A DNA stretch of 64,000 bases from Roridomyces roridus (Eukaryota > Basidiomycota > Agaricomycetes > Agaricales > Mycenaceae): contig JARKIF010000006.1 of assembly GCA_029378245.1 (NCBI GenBank), forward strand, positions 744,001 through 808,000. Reading direction: 5' to 3'. A program made the position numbers and the translations under genes. Below, in pieces: positions 23,056 to 34,300 of the stretch (the stretch's first letter is position 1; every line of letters starts with the position of its first letter). The notes below the pieces were generated by a model. That model had not been told where the DNA came from. It made no database searches and was given only the letters and a program-made list of their open reading frames with translations.

Positions 23056-24095
23056 GTTTAGATATATGGGGCACATAATCTACCTATTTATTTTGCGATC
23101 TGAGGACCTTCAAAATTCGAGTCTTGAAATTTCACCAAGTCGATGTCACGCAACGCGTTACCCCCCATGTCACGGCTCCGAGTTTCCCAGCCGGTTCAGT
23201 GATCGAGCTTGCTCATCACGTAATAGAACCGGATGGTCACGAGCCTAGCCGCGCGGCGTTGCCGTCTTGGAGCCCTCCATGTGCGCCCAGATTTTCAACA
23301 TGCGCAACTGATCCTTCCAAGCGACTGATAATGAACAACCATGAGGTTTGCGTCCTGACAGTCTTGAAGCTTGACGTCGACTCTTGACAAGTCTCGACCG
23401 ACCCGCCTCCAAGTCGACTCTTCCAATCGGTCATTGGATTGCCCAAAGCCGGAGTACCCATCCTGGTCCCATCGTGACCCAAAGCCGAAAGTACAGCATA
23501 TGCGCATCTCACGGATCAGCGATCAAGATTCAGATGCACTTCACATGGCCACCTCTGCGCAGCGCTGATTCCCTCCCAGTCGCGCCCACCTCCTTTATAT
23601 CTTAGAACTGAATCACTGTGGAATTCAACAGTTGACTTTGCTCACCCCCTCACCTCGATCATCCCTCTCCGAGTACTTGCTTGGTCATCGTCCTGCTCGG
23701 CCCGGCCTGTTCCTTCTCTCGTTCTTTGGTTTGGTTCACGCATAATTAGAGGCCTATCGTCAACCGCGATTTCATATCCCTGGCTCGTCCTATGCAAATA
23801 ATCTGGTCACAGGTGGGATTTCTGTGACAGATGCCGTCGGAATATGGGCTGCCGGACGCGGCATTATGGATTATTCTGGTTCTCTCAATGGCAGACGCCG
23901 TGTTCGACCTTGTTCCCATTCAAGGGGTCTCCTTGTGAATCCCCCTCGCAGAGCAACTATCTTCCCAATGCGGACGTCCCCTTGTGGACCTACCGTCGTG
24001 TCCTATACGGTTGCATATTTAAACCTCTGTCTCTCAAGTCGTCTCACCAATCTTCCGTACTCACATTCAACCAGAAATTGCCGACCACTCTCACA
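23056..24095. other. Intergenic with promoter of the small secreted-protein gene
   Basis: No gene supported. A TATA-like CATATTTAAA lies at 24014-24023, about 75 bp before the ATG at 24096, followed by a C/T-rich stretch, the usual layout of a fungal core promoter. Confidence 0.4.
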
Positions 24096-24456
24096 ATGCA
24101 GAGCAGATTCGTTCTCGCGCTCATCGTATCGTGCTGTACGTTCCCCAACATCTCGTTTCACGACCTACTGATTTTACACTCCCCCCTCAGTGGCGCTCAC
24201 TGCATCCGCTGCGCCTGTTCCAGCGCCTGAATCCATTCCCCGGCTTCAGCAGGTGAGGTCATCTATTTCCCGCCCTTGCGTGAGCTGAACAGACTTGCAG
24301 GAAACCGCGCTAGAAATTCGCGGATGCTCCCTGTCTCGCTGCATCTACATCAGTAAAACTACAAGATGCACTATGAGGACTTTGAGGAATTTGGGAAGTC
24401 CTCAAAGACCAAAAAGACCTGTCCGAGCTCAGAGTGCTAAGGTCTTCACACAGTAG
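24096..24456 (+). CDS. Small secreted protein, 3' end formed by a repeat
   Basis: ATG is at 24096. Two introns (about 24136-24190 and 24252-24299) give MQSRFVLALIVSCLALTASA, a clear signal peptide, then a Pro/Glu-rich propeptide-like segment and ALEIRGCSLSRCIYIS with two Cys. The frame then enters the dispersed hairpin repeat (24377-24410), which supplies the last 30 or so residues (RTLRNLGSPQRPKRPV..) and the TAG at 24454-24456. The mature peptide was probably different before the repeat arrived (inference). The family is not recognised; it resembles short secreted peptides of mushroom genomes. Confidence 0.5.
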
Positions 24457-24490
24457 GGTCCACCATCACCCCAAAGACCTCCCGTGATCT
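24377..24490. repeat. Dispersed hairpin repeat, copy 2
   Basis: The stem GGACTTTGAGGAATT (24377-24391), the loop TGGG and AAGTCCTCAAAGACC (24396-24410) correspond to the perfect hairpin at 5002-5035. Thirteen of 15 positions pair. One pair has changed from T-A to G-C on both sides. Downstream, AAAAAGACCTGTC..GAGCTC and CCAAAGACCTCC match the first copy. Confidence 0.7.
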
Positions 24491-25446
24491 TTGAGGGCTT
24501 CGGAGAGTTCTCCCAAGACATCCGAAAGTCCTCTTCAAGGCTTGGAAAGACCACAAAGCACACTTTCAGAATTCAAAACAGTATTCAATTCATGCCTAGT
24601 ACATACATGATACGGTATCTACAGTACCAAGCGTTGAATGACAATCCACGGGAGTCATACGGATGCGCTGGACACCTGCCGCCGAAACAGCAAAGGGAAG
24701 GGAGAAGGGGAAGTCACACCGTGGAGCAGGGGAATGGATGTGGGCGTCATGACAGCGACGGCGGGATATAGGGTAGAGAGATCGGCAACGAGTCCGATGG
24801 GTTCGCTGCTCGGGAGATTGACGGGCGTGGATATGGTCTTCATGCTTGACGGTCTTGTCATACAGGCGGGAGTTGCTTCGGACCTTGATTGAGAAGAGGA
24901 ATACCGTAGCAGAAGGCCGAGTAGGGTGTTTTGATGAGGGGTTCCCGAGCAAGCTGAGAGAAGGGGACACGGGGAGAGAGATGACGGCGTCCGTCGAGCG
25001 TGAAATAGAGTGGGTACCGGCAACACTCGAGTGATTGATGTGCCATCACGTGCACAAGTGCATTGAGAAGGGCGTGTTCCGAGACCATTTTGAGTATTGC
25101 ACAAGAACGGCTACACCTCATGTCCTGATATTTTACATACCACTTTATTAGATAATTCTCCGACTCCCAACAAAGTATCCCGCCATTCGGGCACCGGGAA
25201 CACTGTAAACAAGCGTGTCTCGAGTCTGGCACTTCCAGGTAGGAACTCTGAGCGGAAATAAAATCCCAGAAAATTTTGAACGCATGCTATATGTGCAATT
25301 GAAAGCTTGAACAAGTGTCCGAGGTCATACATGTCCCCGAGAGGCCACCGCGAAGGCTGCGATCAAGCTTCTTGCTGTATTTGTCAGTGTTTTGACGCCG
25401 CGACTCCGTCTTCTTTACCACCACCACCCGGCCACAATACGCGACA
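24491..25446. other. Gene-poor stretch
   Basis: Contains more AAAGTCCTC/GGAAAGACC repeat sequence to about 24560, then sequence with only low-complexity frames on the minus strand (24655-25104, Ser/Thr/Pro-rich). No gene supported. Confidence 0.35.
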
Positions 25447-28400
25447 ATGCCCAAGCACGGTCGAGCCGAAGATCAGGAGCCTCAAGCGACGCGTAAATCT
25501 GCCCGAAAAAATAACCAAACTGCCTCTGCTGGACTGCCCGAGAACGATACTTCATCCCCGCTATCCCCCGCTCACAAATCATCCCAGAACACCACTAACA
25601 CCAAATGCCGATCCTGCATTGCTCTGAAGACTACCAATACCCGACTGATTGCTGAAAGAGACACGTGTCGCTCCGATTTGGACCTCAAGACGAAGGAAGT
25701 GAAAGCACTAAAGCGAAAGGAGAAGAAGGGCGGTGCGGAGGCTATGGGTGCGGAGGCGGAGGTGAAAAGCGAGCTGGAGAGGCTCAGGAAACGCCTGGAG
25801 AGTGTGGAGATGGAAAACACGGAACTGAAAGCCGAGCTGGAGGCGACGAAGGCAGAACTGAAGAAGACGAGTAAAGAACTGACGATCGCGCAGCAACGCT
25901 CTCGTGACCACTACTGCGAGATAAAGGCTTTGAGACTCCAAGTCGAACGCGTCCAAACGAAGTACTCGGAAGTGAAGGAGGCGTACGAGAAAATCCGATG
26001 CTGGGTATGCTTTACTGGTGGTCGATTCACAGATGAGGCACGATGGTTCTTTTGCCAATGCGTCCGTGCTGGCTGCTGCCAGGAGCTTGTTGGCTTTCTC
26101 ATCCGTTGTTTTGCTGAAGTTACTGGTATCGAGGTCGACAGAGTTCCGAGCGCGCGGACGGTGACACGAGCGATGATGGAGGGTGGGGTATTTGGGAAGT
26201 TGCAGCTCGGGAAGGAGATACAGGATGCACCAGGTGAGCAGTGAGCCATTACCATACCTTTCCTTTCCCCTCAGCCTTGTAGCGCTGGGCGTCAGCACGG
26301 ACGGCACCTCTCACCGCGGCGTTACCATTGAAGGTCGACACATCACCCTTCCTGCCTCTTCCTACGCCGATGACGAGGATTCGGATGCCGACAAGCAATG
26401 GGTCACTAGACTCATCAATGTAGAAGAGGCCATCTCGCACACTGCAGAAGATCAGCGTGCCGGACTTGTCGATTCGGTCAACGACATCATCGACACGTAC
26501 AACGAGAGTCCCATGGCAGCCCGCATGGAGTCCACCGGCAACGAGCGTCTGACGTTCAATTCATTTCATCTCAAGCTCAAGTTTATGCACGGAGACCATG
26601 CGTCCGATGGGAAGAAATTCCACGCTTTGACTGCAGAGACGAAGAAGTCCATAATTCTCGAGACACTAGGCCAGGATGCCGCCGACCTTCTCCCTGCGGA
26701 CGATGTTCTGAACCAGTCGCTAGCCGTCGAGGACTCTGAGATTGATGATTGGCTACGAACGCGAGGCATCAAGGACGTGTAAGCACAGTACTTGTTCCCG
26801 TTTCAAACAATACTCATGCACTTATTTATGACAGAACGTCTGAACAACGAGGAACTGCTACGTACGCCATCATCCAGCAGAGACTTGGTGCCGCCGTCTA
26901 CGATAAACCTTCGGACAGTCGAAAGGCCGATCTCGATCTGTTCCTGACCGCCGGCTGTGGGGCTCACAAGGACCTCAATGCGTTGAAGTACGGCACGACG
27001 GAGTTGCAGCAAAGCTGGACGCGTAACAAGATCCCCGGAACACCTCCTGTATTGCTGCCTAACAAGGCCAATGCTTCCACCATTGCCCGCGCAGACAAGA
27101 CCTCGGCCGCAGCCAAGAAAGCGATCGACGCGAGTTGTAGTGGCGCGATCAAGCCCTTGGAGCTTCTAGCTTCTGTGCTCCAGAACAAGGACTCTAAGAA
27201 GGGATACGGTGACAAAACCGAGTTTCTGATTAGCGCAGCGATGAAGGAGCGGTTTGGAGTGGATCGGGTCTCCAAATTGGTCAAGACGCTTGCCAGCGTC
27301 TCGCGAGTTTGCTACCAAGGGTTGACGTATGCAGCCGCCGAGGTCGTGCTTCACCCGGACCTGGTCATCGCCGTCATCCAGGACATGTGCGACTCCAAGG
27401 ACAAACCGGGACAAAATCACATGGAGAAGAACGTTCTCGCCGGCCTCCATTGTCCGGCAACTCTGTCGGAGCTCGTCGCACTCGCCACCTATGGGATGTT
27501 GGTATCCTGGCCCTATCTTGCGACCATACGAGGGAATCCATCAGAGGGTGCTGAATTTGTGGACATGCTCGAGCTCGTCGATCTACACCGCCGCATCCCC
27601 ATTTTTTGTATGCGCTTCGCTCTGAACCCGGCCCTCATCTTCGACGGCAGTACCCTCGAGAGCGAGCTGACCGTCACATTTGTCCCACCATCAAATCGCG
27701 CCCTACTCATTGCAATTCGACTCGCAGAGAAGGACCTACCCCAGGTCAGACCCGCTGTCGCCGCCCTCTTCCGCGGGTGCTCTTACGGATGGTCGCAGTT
27801 TACTGCCGACTTCCAGCGTAACGGTGTCATCTGTCGCATCCCCCGACCTCTCCTCCGCCTGTTCAAAGTCCCTTCACAGAACGACCCCAACGAAAGTATC
27901 CTCGGTGGACGACGCATCGACGCAAGGTTACGACCCAATGGGACGACCGAATCTTTCTCATCGCGCGCGCGCATCAAACTAAACAATACTGAAGCCTTCA
28001 TCAAGAAGTGTGCCACAGCAGACGATTACACGTATGTGCGGAAACGGGTGCGAGATGAGGAGGTGAAGCGCAGAGGGAAAAGGTTTGGTCCTCGCCTCGC
28101 AGCTCACATTCGTGGGAAGGCGAGGAAACGTCGGATTGCCGACGCACTCAAGGCAGAAAAAGTACGGCTAGAACGTGTCCGTCTTACAGCTGTCGGCCTA
28201 CAGCTTGACCGCGCCAAGATCAACAAAATGACCCTCGCCCAGTTGCGCGATCAATTGCGAATTTACAAGAACATTGTATGTGATCCAGAACTCAAAAAAA
28301 CGGCAGTCTGGCAAGTCAAGACAAAGATTCTTCCAATTGTCCTCGCTGCGTATGAGAGGTATAGCCCCAGGTGCGTATTTCTTGTTGTTGGTGCTCCAGT

Positions 28401-28587
28401 TGGCACGCATGCATGAACCTTGGGTGTGGGCAGCATTCCTATGGCTCCATCTAATGAAGAGGAAGACCAAGAACTTGAGGGGAGTATCTCGAACGACGAT
28501 TCAGGGAGCGACGAAAGTGATGAGGATTCTGGCGGGGAGTATGAGGCGCCGGATGATGTTTTCGAGTCGGACGTTGATTCAGATTGA
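25447..28587 (+). CDS. Agaricomycete multicopy family protein with N-terminal coiled coil
   Basis: The start ATG at 25447 gives MPKHGRAEDQEPQATRKSAR, a basic tail. A long Glu/Lys/Leu coiled coil follows (about residues 75-185). Then come RTVTRAMMEGGVFGKLQLG and, after intron 1 (about 26235-26281), LGVSTDGTSHRGVTIEGRHI. Intron 2 (about 26780-26834) leads to AGCGAHKDLNALKYG, PPVLLPNKANASTIA, SSGAIKPLELL-like sequence and FNHIE-like QNHMEKNVLAGLHCPATL. A last intron (about 28371-28430) joins AAYERYSP to an acidic tail (DDVFESDVDSD) with TGA at 28585-28587. The frame is uninterrupted over about 990 residues. The family is abundant in mushroom genomes and often treated as repeat-like, but I know no assigned activity. 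Confidence 0.7.
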
Positions 28588-30008
28588 CTTGGGGCGTGGT
28601 ATGAGGGTGTTTTATGGACAGACAAGTCATGTATTGAGTTAGAAAGTACTTTTCAGCCGAAAGAATGTTACATTCAGTGGAAAACATAGACCGATACCTC
28701 GAAGTACGTGTCGTGCCATTACTGCTCATCCAGACAACGTAATTTGAACTGTAAAATTCTGGGCTTGTATCGGGAGTCGGAGAAGTGAGCCAGGTACCCG
28801 AATCCAAAATTTCAGAGGGATCCGACTTGTGCAGCGGGAGTTATTAAAAAAATGGGCGTGGAACATCAATCAACGAATTTGATTGGCGGCAAGTGGCACG
28901 TGATGGCACATCAATCACTCGAGTGTTGCCGGTACCCAAATAGAGGCCAAGTCTTGATCCCGACGAAAAGAGAGCGCCGTAATAGCTGCCAGCGATGACG
29001 GGGGCGAGGTGCAGAAGCGGACGACGGCTCTTGATGGACAGGAGCGGTAGCGGTGGTGGAGACTTCAGCTCTCGACATAGGGCGGCAGGGTAGGCTTGAG
29101 GCGAGAGACCGAACGACGGCGACTGGGAGCGAGCGAAAAGAGACGATGGTGGGAGGAAGGAAAGAAAAAACCGAAGGAATCACGCCATGCGGCTGCAATG
29201 TGAGTCAATGACAGTCATCTTTCCCGATGATCCGAACGGAGTCCGAACGCCGGAAAGACTTAGCGAAATTTTCGCCCTGCTGTCCCCTCACCCTTCCACC
29301 ACCCACGGCCCGCCTATATACATTCAAACTGCAGGTGTCCGTTCCTGCGCACACACTGTCATGTTGCGCCAGCGAGGCCTCGATACCCTACCATTTTCTC
29401 TCTCGCGGCTTTGTAGGTGATTGAGGACTCGGCCAGTGAGATGAACATCGGCAGAACTGTGGTCTCTGAAGTGGTACTTAGATACACTTTCTTGTGTGGC
29501 GAGGTCTTTGAGAACTCTGATCTCTCGAGCTTGTTTCCATTTTGGGCTTGGCACCCTCGGAAGACCTTCGTCAAGTCAAAGTCCTTCAAAGTCCTTCAAA
29601 GCTCAAGTCTCGAAGTCCGAAGACCTCGTTCAGAGTGCAAAGACCTCAGAGTGCTTTCTGTAGTTTTACTGATGTAATTTCTGCTCCCAGTACTTATCTG
29701 TGGAACTGTTCCTTTAACACACTCTTTCCTATTTACCTTTACTATATACCCTTCTGCCTGTATGTCATTCTTGAACTCGCTGTTTGACATAAGCGCATCA
29801 CCAATTCGCATCATCGGATCAAAGAGTGCTTGCTTCTTGACCACCATCTTGCCAGCGTGTTCTTCGCCAACTCTCCGCCTTGCGCTCACCTGCGATGAAA
29901 GTGTCCGATCCCTTTTCTCCTATCGCGTAAAGATCAGCATGATCGGCCCGACTCGTCATCAGCATCGCTGGGCGTCAGCCACCTTCTTCTCCCTCGCCTT
30001 CTACCCTC
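28588..30008. other. Gene-poor stretch with diverged repeat
   Basis: No supportable gene. From about 29497 to 29655 lies sequence rich in GAGGTCTTTGA, AAAGTCCTTC and CAGAGTGCAAAGACCTC, akin to the hairpin repeat at 5002 and 24377. AT-rich sequence upstream of 30009 probably includes the promoter of the next gene. Confidence 0.4.
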
Positions 30009-31174
30009 ATGTTCCCCGCAATCTACACGCTCGTTTCTGCCACGCTCTTTTACATTCGGGCCGCCATCCTGCGCTTCTTTGGCTCTCGCTCCAACGTGAA
30101 TCCCGCCGTGACGCCGTACCCACTGGCACCGCATCTGGAGAATTGTATCCTTGATATACACACAGGTGCGTCACTTGGTAGTCTCTCTGTGCCCTGTCTT
30201 AACGAATGCAGAGGGCGCTTCCGTCGTTGCGGAGAGTGATGCGGATTTGGAGAAAGGTACGCTGGCGTCGTTCTGTAATGTCATTGACCGAATTGACCAA
30301 TTCCATCGAAGGCTACCAGCGCCCAACGCCCAGCTCGCCCCACTGCTCGCCGGTGACACGTCCGCGCCGCTCCACGCTCTCTGTTGTCACGAATCTGCAT
30401 CTCAATCCCGCCGTACCTGCCAAGAAGTCGAAAGGCCGAGACGAGAATATGGCTTTGGGTCTACCGTTTCCCGCCACCTCTCCCTCGAGAAAATCTACCA
30501 CCCATCGTGCCACTCTCATCGTATCCGCTGTCCCCAATTCGAAACTCCGATCCCGCGCGTCAAGTGCTAGTGCCGTCACCTCTCCCCTGCACCTCGAAGC
30601 TGGGACCCACTACAGCCACCACCCGCAGCGCGATACCCGAACCACAGCCATCACCATCGACTGGGCCGCGCGGGTCCACAGCGTGTTTTACAAACCATCC
30701 CCATCGGACGTCGAGGAGAAGGAGGACGTACGTGCTGTATTCAATTCGAACCGGGATTCGTTTGGTATCGCTCTTGGGATGGCGTTGGACAGTCGGGAGC
30801 GAAACCGGAGGCAAGCCACCACTAATTTACATGTTGACTGGGCGGCCCGCATCCACAGCGTGTTTTACAAGAAACCCGAACCTGGGGTGGATGATTCCAA
30901 CGTGCGCGCTGTGTTCAACACTCAAGATTCCATTGTGAGCGCACTGGCACTTGACGGGGCTTCCGATTGCGATACTTCCTACGACAGCACATTGTCGACG
31001 ACCTCGAAATTGGCCTACCTCCGCCCGCGCTGTGATTCGGTTTCGTCGGTTGCGACGACTTCCTCGGTTACCAGCACCACTACTACGAGCAGCATCGACG
31101 GCGAGTTTTTGAAGGCGGTGGAGAGCAAGTATCCGGGCGAGGACTGGGCGGATATCGTCAGGTTTGAGGTTTGA
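30009..31174 (+). CDS. Hypothetical protein with duplicated DWAAR-VFYK motif
   Basis: ATG is at 30009-30011. The N-terminus MFPAIYTLVSATLFYIRAAI is hydrophobic (signal anchor or membrane segment). Introns near 30166-30211 and 30258-30313 link ENCILDIHT to EGASVVAESDADLEKG and then YQRPTPSSP. A basic Ser/Pro-rich middle follows. Two copies of a motif then occur: DWAARVHSVFYKPSPSD with VRAVFNS, and DWAARIHSVFYKKPEPG with VRAVFNT, about 60 residues apart. The end is Ser/Thr-rich, then FLKAVESKYPGEDWADIV at 31174. I do not recognise the family. It is convergent with the chitinase gene. Confidence 0.55.
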
Positions 31175-31353
31175 GGTAGATGGGTTGTGCGTGTAGGTTC
31201 ATTTGTACGGTAGAGAGATGAGTTACACACGGATATTATACTGCTATAACTTATAAGATAAGTACGAGGATGCAATTGTACCCTGGCGTCCCTTCTCTTC
31301 CGTTCCGAGAACGCACTTGAAGACCAATTGAAGACGTGTTGATAACTGAAGGT

Positions 31354-34300
31354 TCAAGGAGTGGTGGAGCTTGTCATCAGAGATGCCGATGTCGAATCGG
31401 GAGTCCTAGTCGAGACTCGACTATAGTCCCTTGATGCCACCGTATACGTCGACGTCTGCGTGCAGCTAACACCACCAGTAGTTGATCCTGCGCTCACACA
31501 GAGATTCTGGCCGACATGCAGATCTGTGTAAAGTCAGAATTTGACGGATGGGATCATGAGAAGGAGCAAGGCACGCGTACTGGAGCAAGCATGGTTGATA
31601 TCTGGGTTCAACGAGTGAAGGGTTGCACGAGAAATGCCGTTGTTGGACTCGATAATTGAGCAAGTGTCGCCGCTGACGACGGTGTACGTCTGGGTGCAAT
31701 TGCCGCTGGGCGGGCTAGTGGAGTTGCCGCTGACGCAGAGTGTTTCGCCGATTTGAAGGTCTGTGTAACGGTATCATCTGATTATCACATCATCACATCA
31801 CTAATCAATCTCCGCTGATCGCTTACTATTTAATTTCTCAACTCACGTACATCCTAGGATCCCGCTCCGCTCTATCCTGTATGTAGTTAGTTGCCGACAT
31901 ATACCACTGTTCCGTTTCTCATCATATGTTTCACCTCTAGTAGTATAAAAGCCTGAATGTTCGTAGTTAGCTCTTGGGTCAATCTAATTGTTACGCCACT
32001 CATCCTGTTCGCTCGACCACCGAACACCTCTTTTGAACCTCTACTCGTGTATCGGAACTAGCAGTGTACTTCGGTTCCCTGCTCTCCGCTACATCTTTTT
32101 GAGTGTCGAAAACCCGTCGTCGCTGCGCTGGTTACTCTTGGTCTGATCAACCGAATCTACCGCCTACGACGACCTCAGCATCCTCTGCTAGCTATGGCAA
32201 CCAACCCAACCAACCCTAACAACAACAACCCCCGCCAGACTCGCTCGAACACTCGCGCTGGTCTGCATCCCCCTCCGCCACCTCTCTACAGTCCCGAAGC
32301 TCACGCCAACGAGACCAGCGAGGCTGGAGAACCCGACGTGGTGCCCACTGACCCGTCGACTAGTACCACGGGTCAAGATTCCCCCGTGAAGCATTTCCCC
32401 GAGGATTCGGGACGTAAAACCTTTTCCGCTGCTCCCGCGGCGATGAATACCGATGTCAAAGTCGAAGAACTCTCGGGTTTCCCTGCGCTGTCTCATGACG
32501 CTGCTGTGGCTGACGCGCCTGGTTTTGAACCGGCGTCGGATGAGGACGAAGAGGGCTGGGTCCCTGTAACTCGTAAGACTTCACGTACCCATACTACACG
32601 TAGAAACTCCAACGGAAGTGATACTGTTCCCGCTTCCCCGAAGCCTACGTCGGACGACAAGTCTGATAGCTCTACCATTGACAAAGCCGTGCAGAACATG
32701 AGCCACGCTGAACTCGAAGCTAACGCGCGTCGCTTCCAAGCGATGAGCAACAGGTATCTTGCTGAGATAGCCCGGAAAGGCATACCTGCGGGAGCATCTG
32801 GGGACGCCCAGAAGGAGAACGGCGGCTATGAACCGCCCAAGGAACACGAAGGCATGCTCATTGACTTCGAAGACGATGCCCAGGAGCCTGGGCACGACAA
32901 TCAGGATGGTAGCTCCATCCAAGAGAATGCGAGCGCTGGACCATCTCGCAAAGGCAAAGGCGCCGACCCAGGAAACTGGGGAGATGTCGCCGAGATGCAG
33001 AACTTCTCTGAGAAGGATCTGCAGCAGCAGGAAGAGATGTTGGCCAACTATGCGGAAATTCACCGTATTAACAAGCAGAATGCAAAGGTGCCCACCATAC
33101 AGGGTAATTTTGCTCCAGCCAACACCTCGACCCCCGCGAGGAATGCCAGTCCCAATGGCCGCCGCTCGAAGAGCCCGAAGGCTCATCGGCCTCGCGCCCG
33201 TATTGAAACCCCGAGTGCCCCGGAAGGAATAGCTCCTGTCCCGGGCAACACTCCCGAGGCACTTCCCAAGGGTGATAGTACCTCGTCTGATGAACCAGCT
33301 CAAGGCGTAGCCGGCGCTGATGCCGCTACTAGTCAAAACGGGAAAGACCCTATTGACTCTCCGTCCGGACATTTCACTAAAGAAGAAATTATTAGTCTTG
33401 TGAATCAGAAGATCACTGAACTAGCCTTGAAGCAGCTTGAACGGGAGTCGGCGACGCCGCCGGCTGCCTCTGCCCCTCCCGAGGACGAACCACGGAAGGA
33501 GTCCACCCCGCGCGAATGGACGCCGGGGAAATCGGCCGCTGAAGCTTTCTTTGAGAAAGCCTTCCGCGGATCTTCTAAATCTTACCCAGTGGCTGCCGGC
33601 TCGCCGTCCGATCCATCTGATGATTCTAGCTCGGACTCGAGTGATAGCTCGTCCGATGCTGAACATGGTGGGTCTGGAAAACCGCGAAAAGGCGCATTGA
33701 GTCCGCGCTTGTCGTCCAAACGTCGACGTGGGCATGAACGTCGCCGTAAGATGAACCTGAAGCCGATTCCACCCTCGCGTTACAATGGGGAACCTGACGC
33801 GAACGCGATTATGCGTTTTTCGCGTGAATCCATGACTTACGTGAACATGGGCAACGTACCAAAGAAGCAACAGGTGTACTTCATTTCGTACTACCTGGAT
33901 GGGAAAGCTCTTGATTTTTACAATCGCATTGTTGCCCCGAGTGAGGATTCGAAGAAATGGACACTCGACAAGTTCTTCGTCGAGTTGTTCAACTTCTGCT
34001 TTCCGGTTGATTTCAGAAACAAACAACGCAGAAAGCTCGAGAGATGTTACCAGGGCACGAAGACCATTGACGAACATGTGGCCGAATGGTCGCAAATTTT
34101 CAATACAATTGGTCTTGAGGACAATCAAGAGAAGGTTGTGAAACTTTTCAACAGCTTTGCATTCGACGTACAGGCAGAAGTCCTAAGAATGGACTTAGAT
34201 CCCGAATATGCCACCCAGGAGCAGATAATCAAAGCTGCGAAGAAAGCGGAGTTGCTTCTGAAAGTTGCTGCAAAGGTCGCATCAGCTGCGGGAGGCTCAA

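Noticed and set aside
24655..25104. Minus-strand 149-codon frame
   Set aside because: Low-complexity Ser/Thr/Pro sequence without conserved features or splice support.
28438..28587. Separate small acidic gene
   Set aside because: A good intron joins it to the preceding frame as the acidic tail of the coiled-coil family protein.
32188..33372. Minus-strand frames inside the retrotransposon Gag
   Set aside because: They are antisense shadows of the polyprotein frame.
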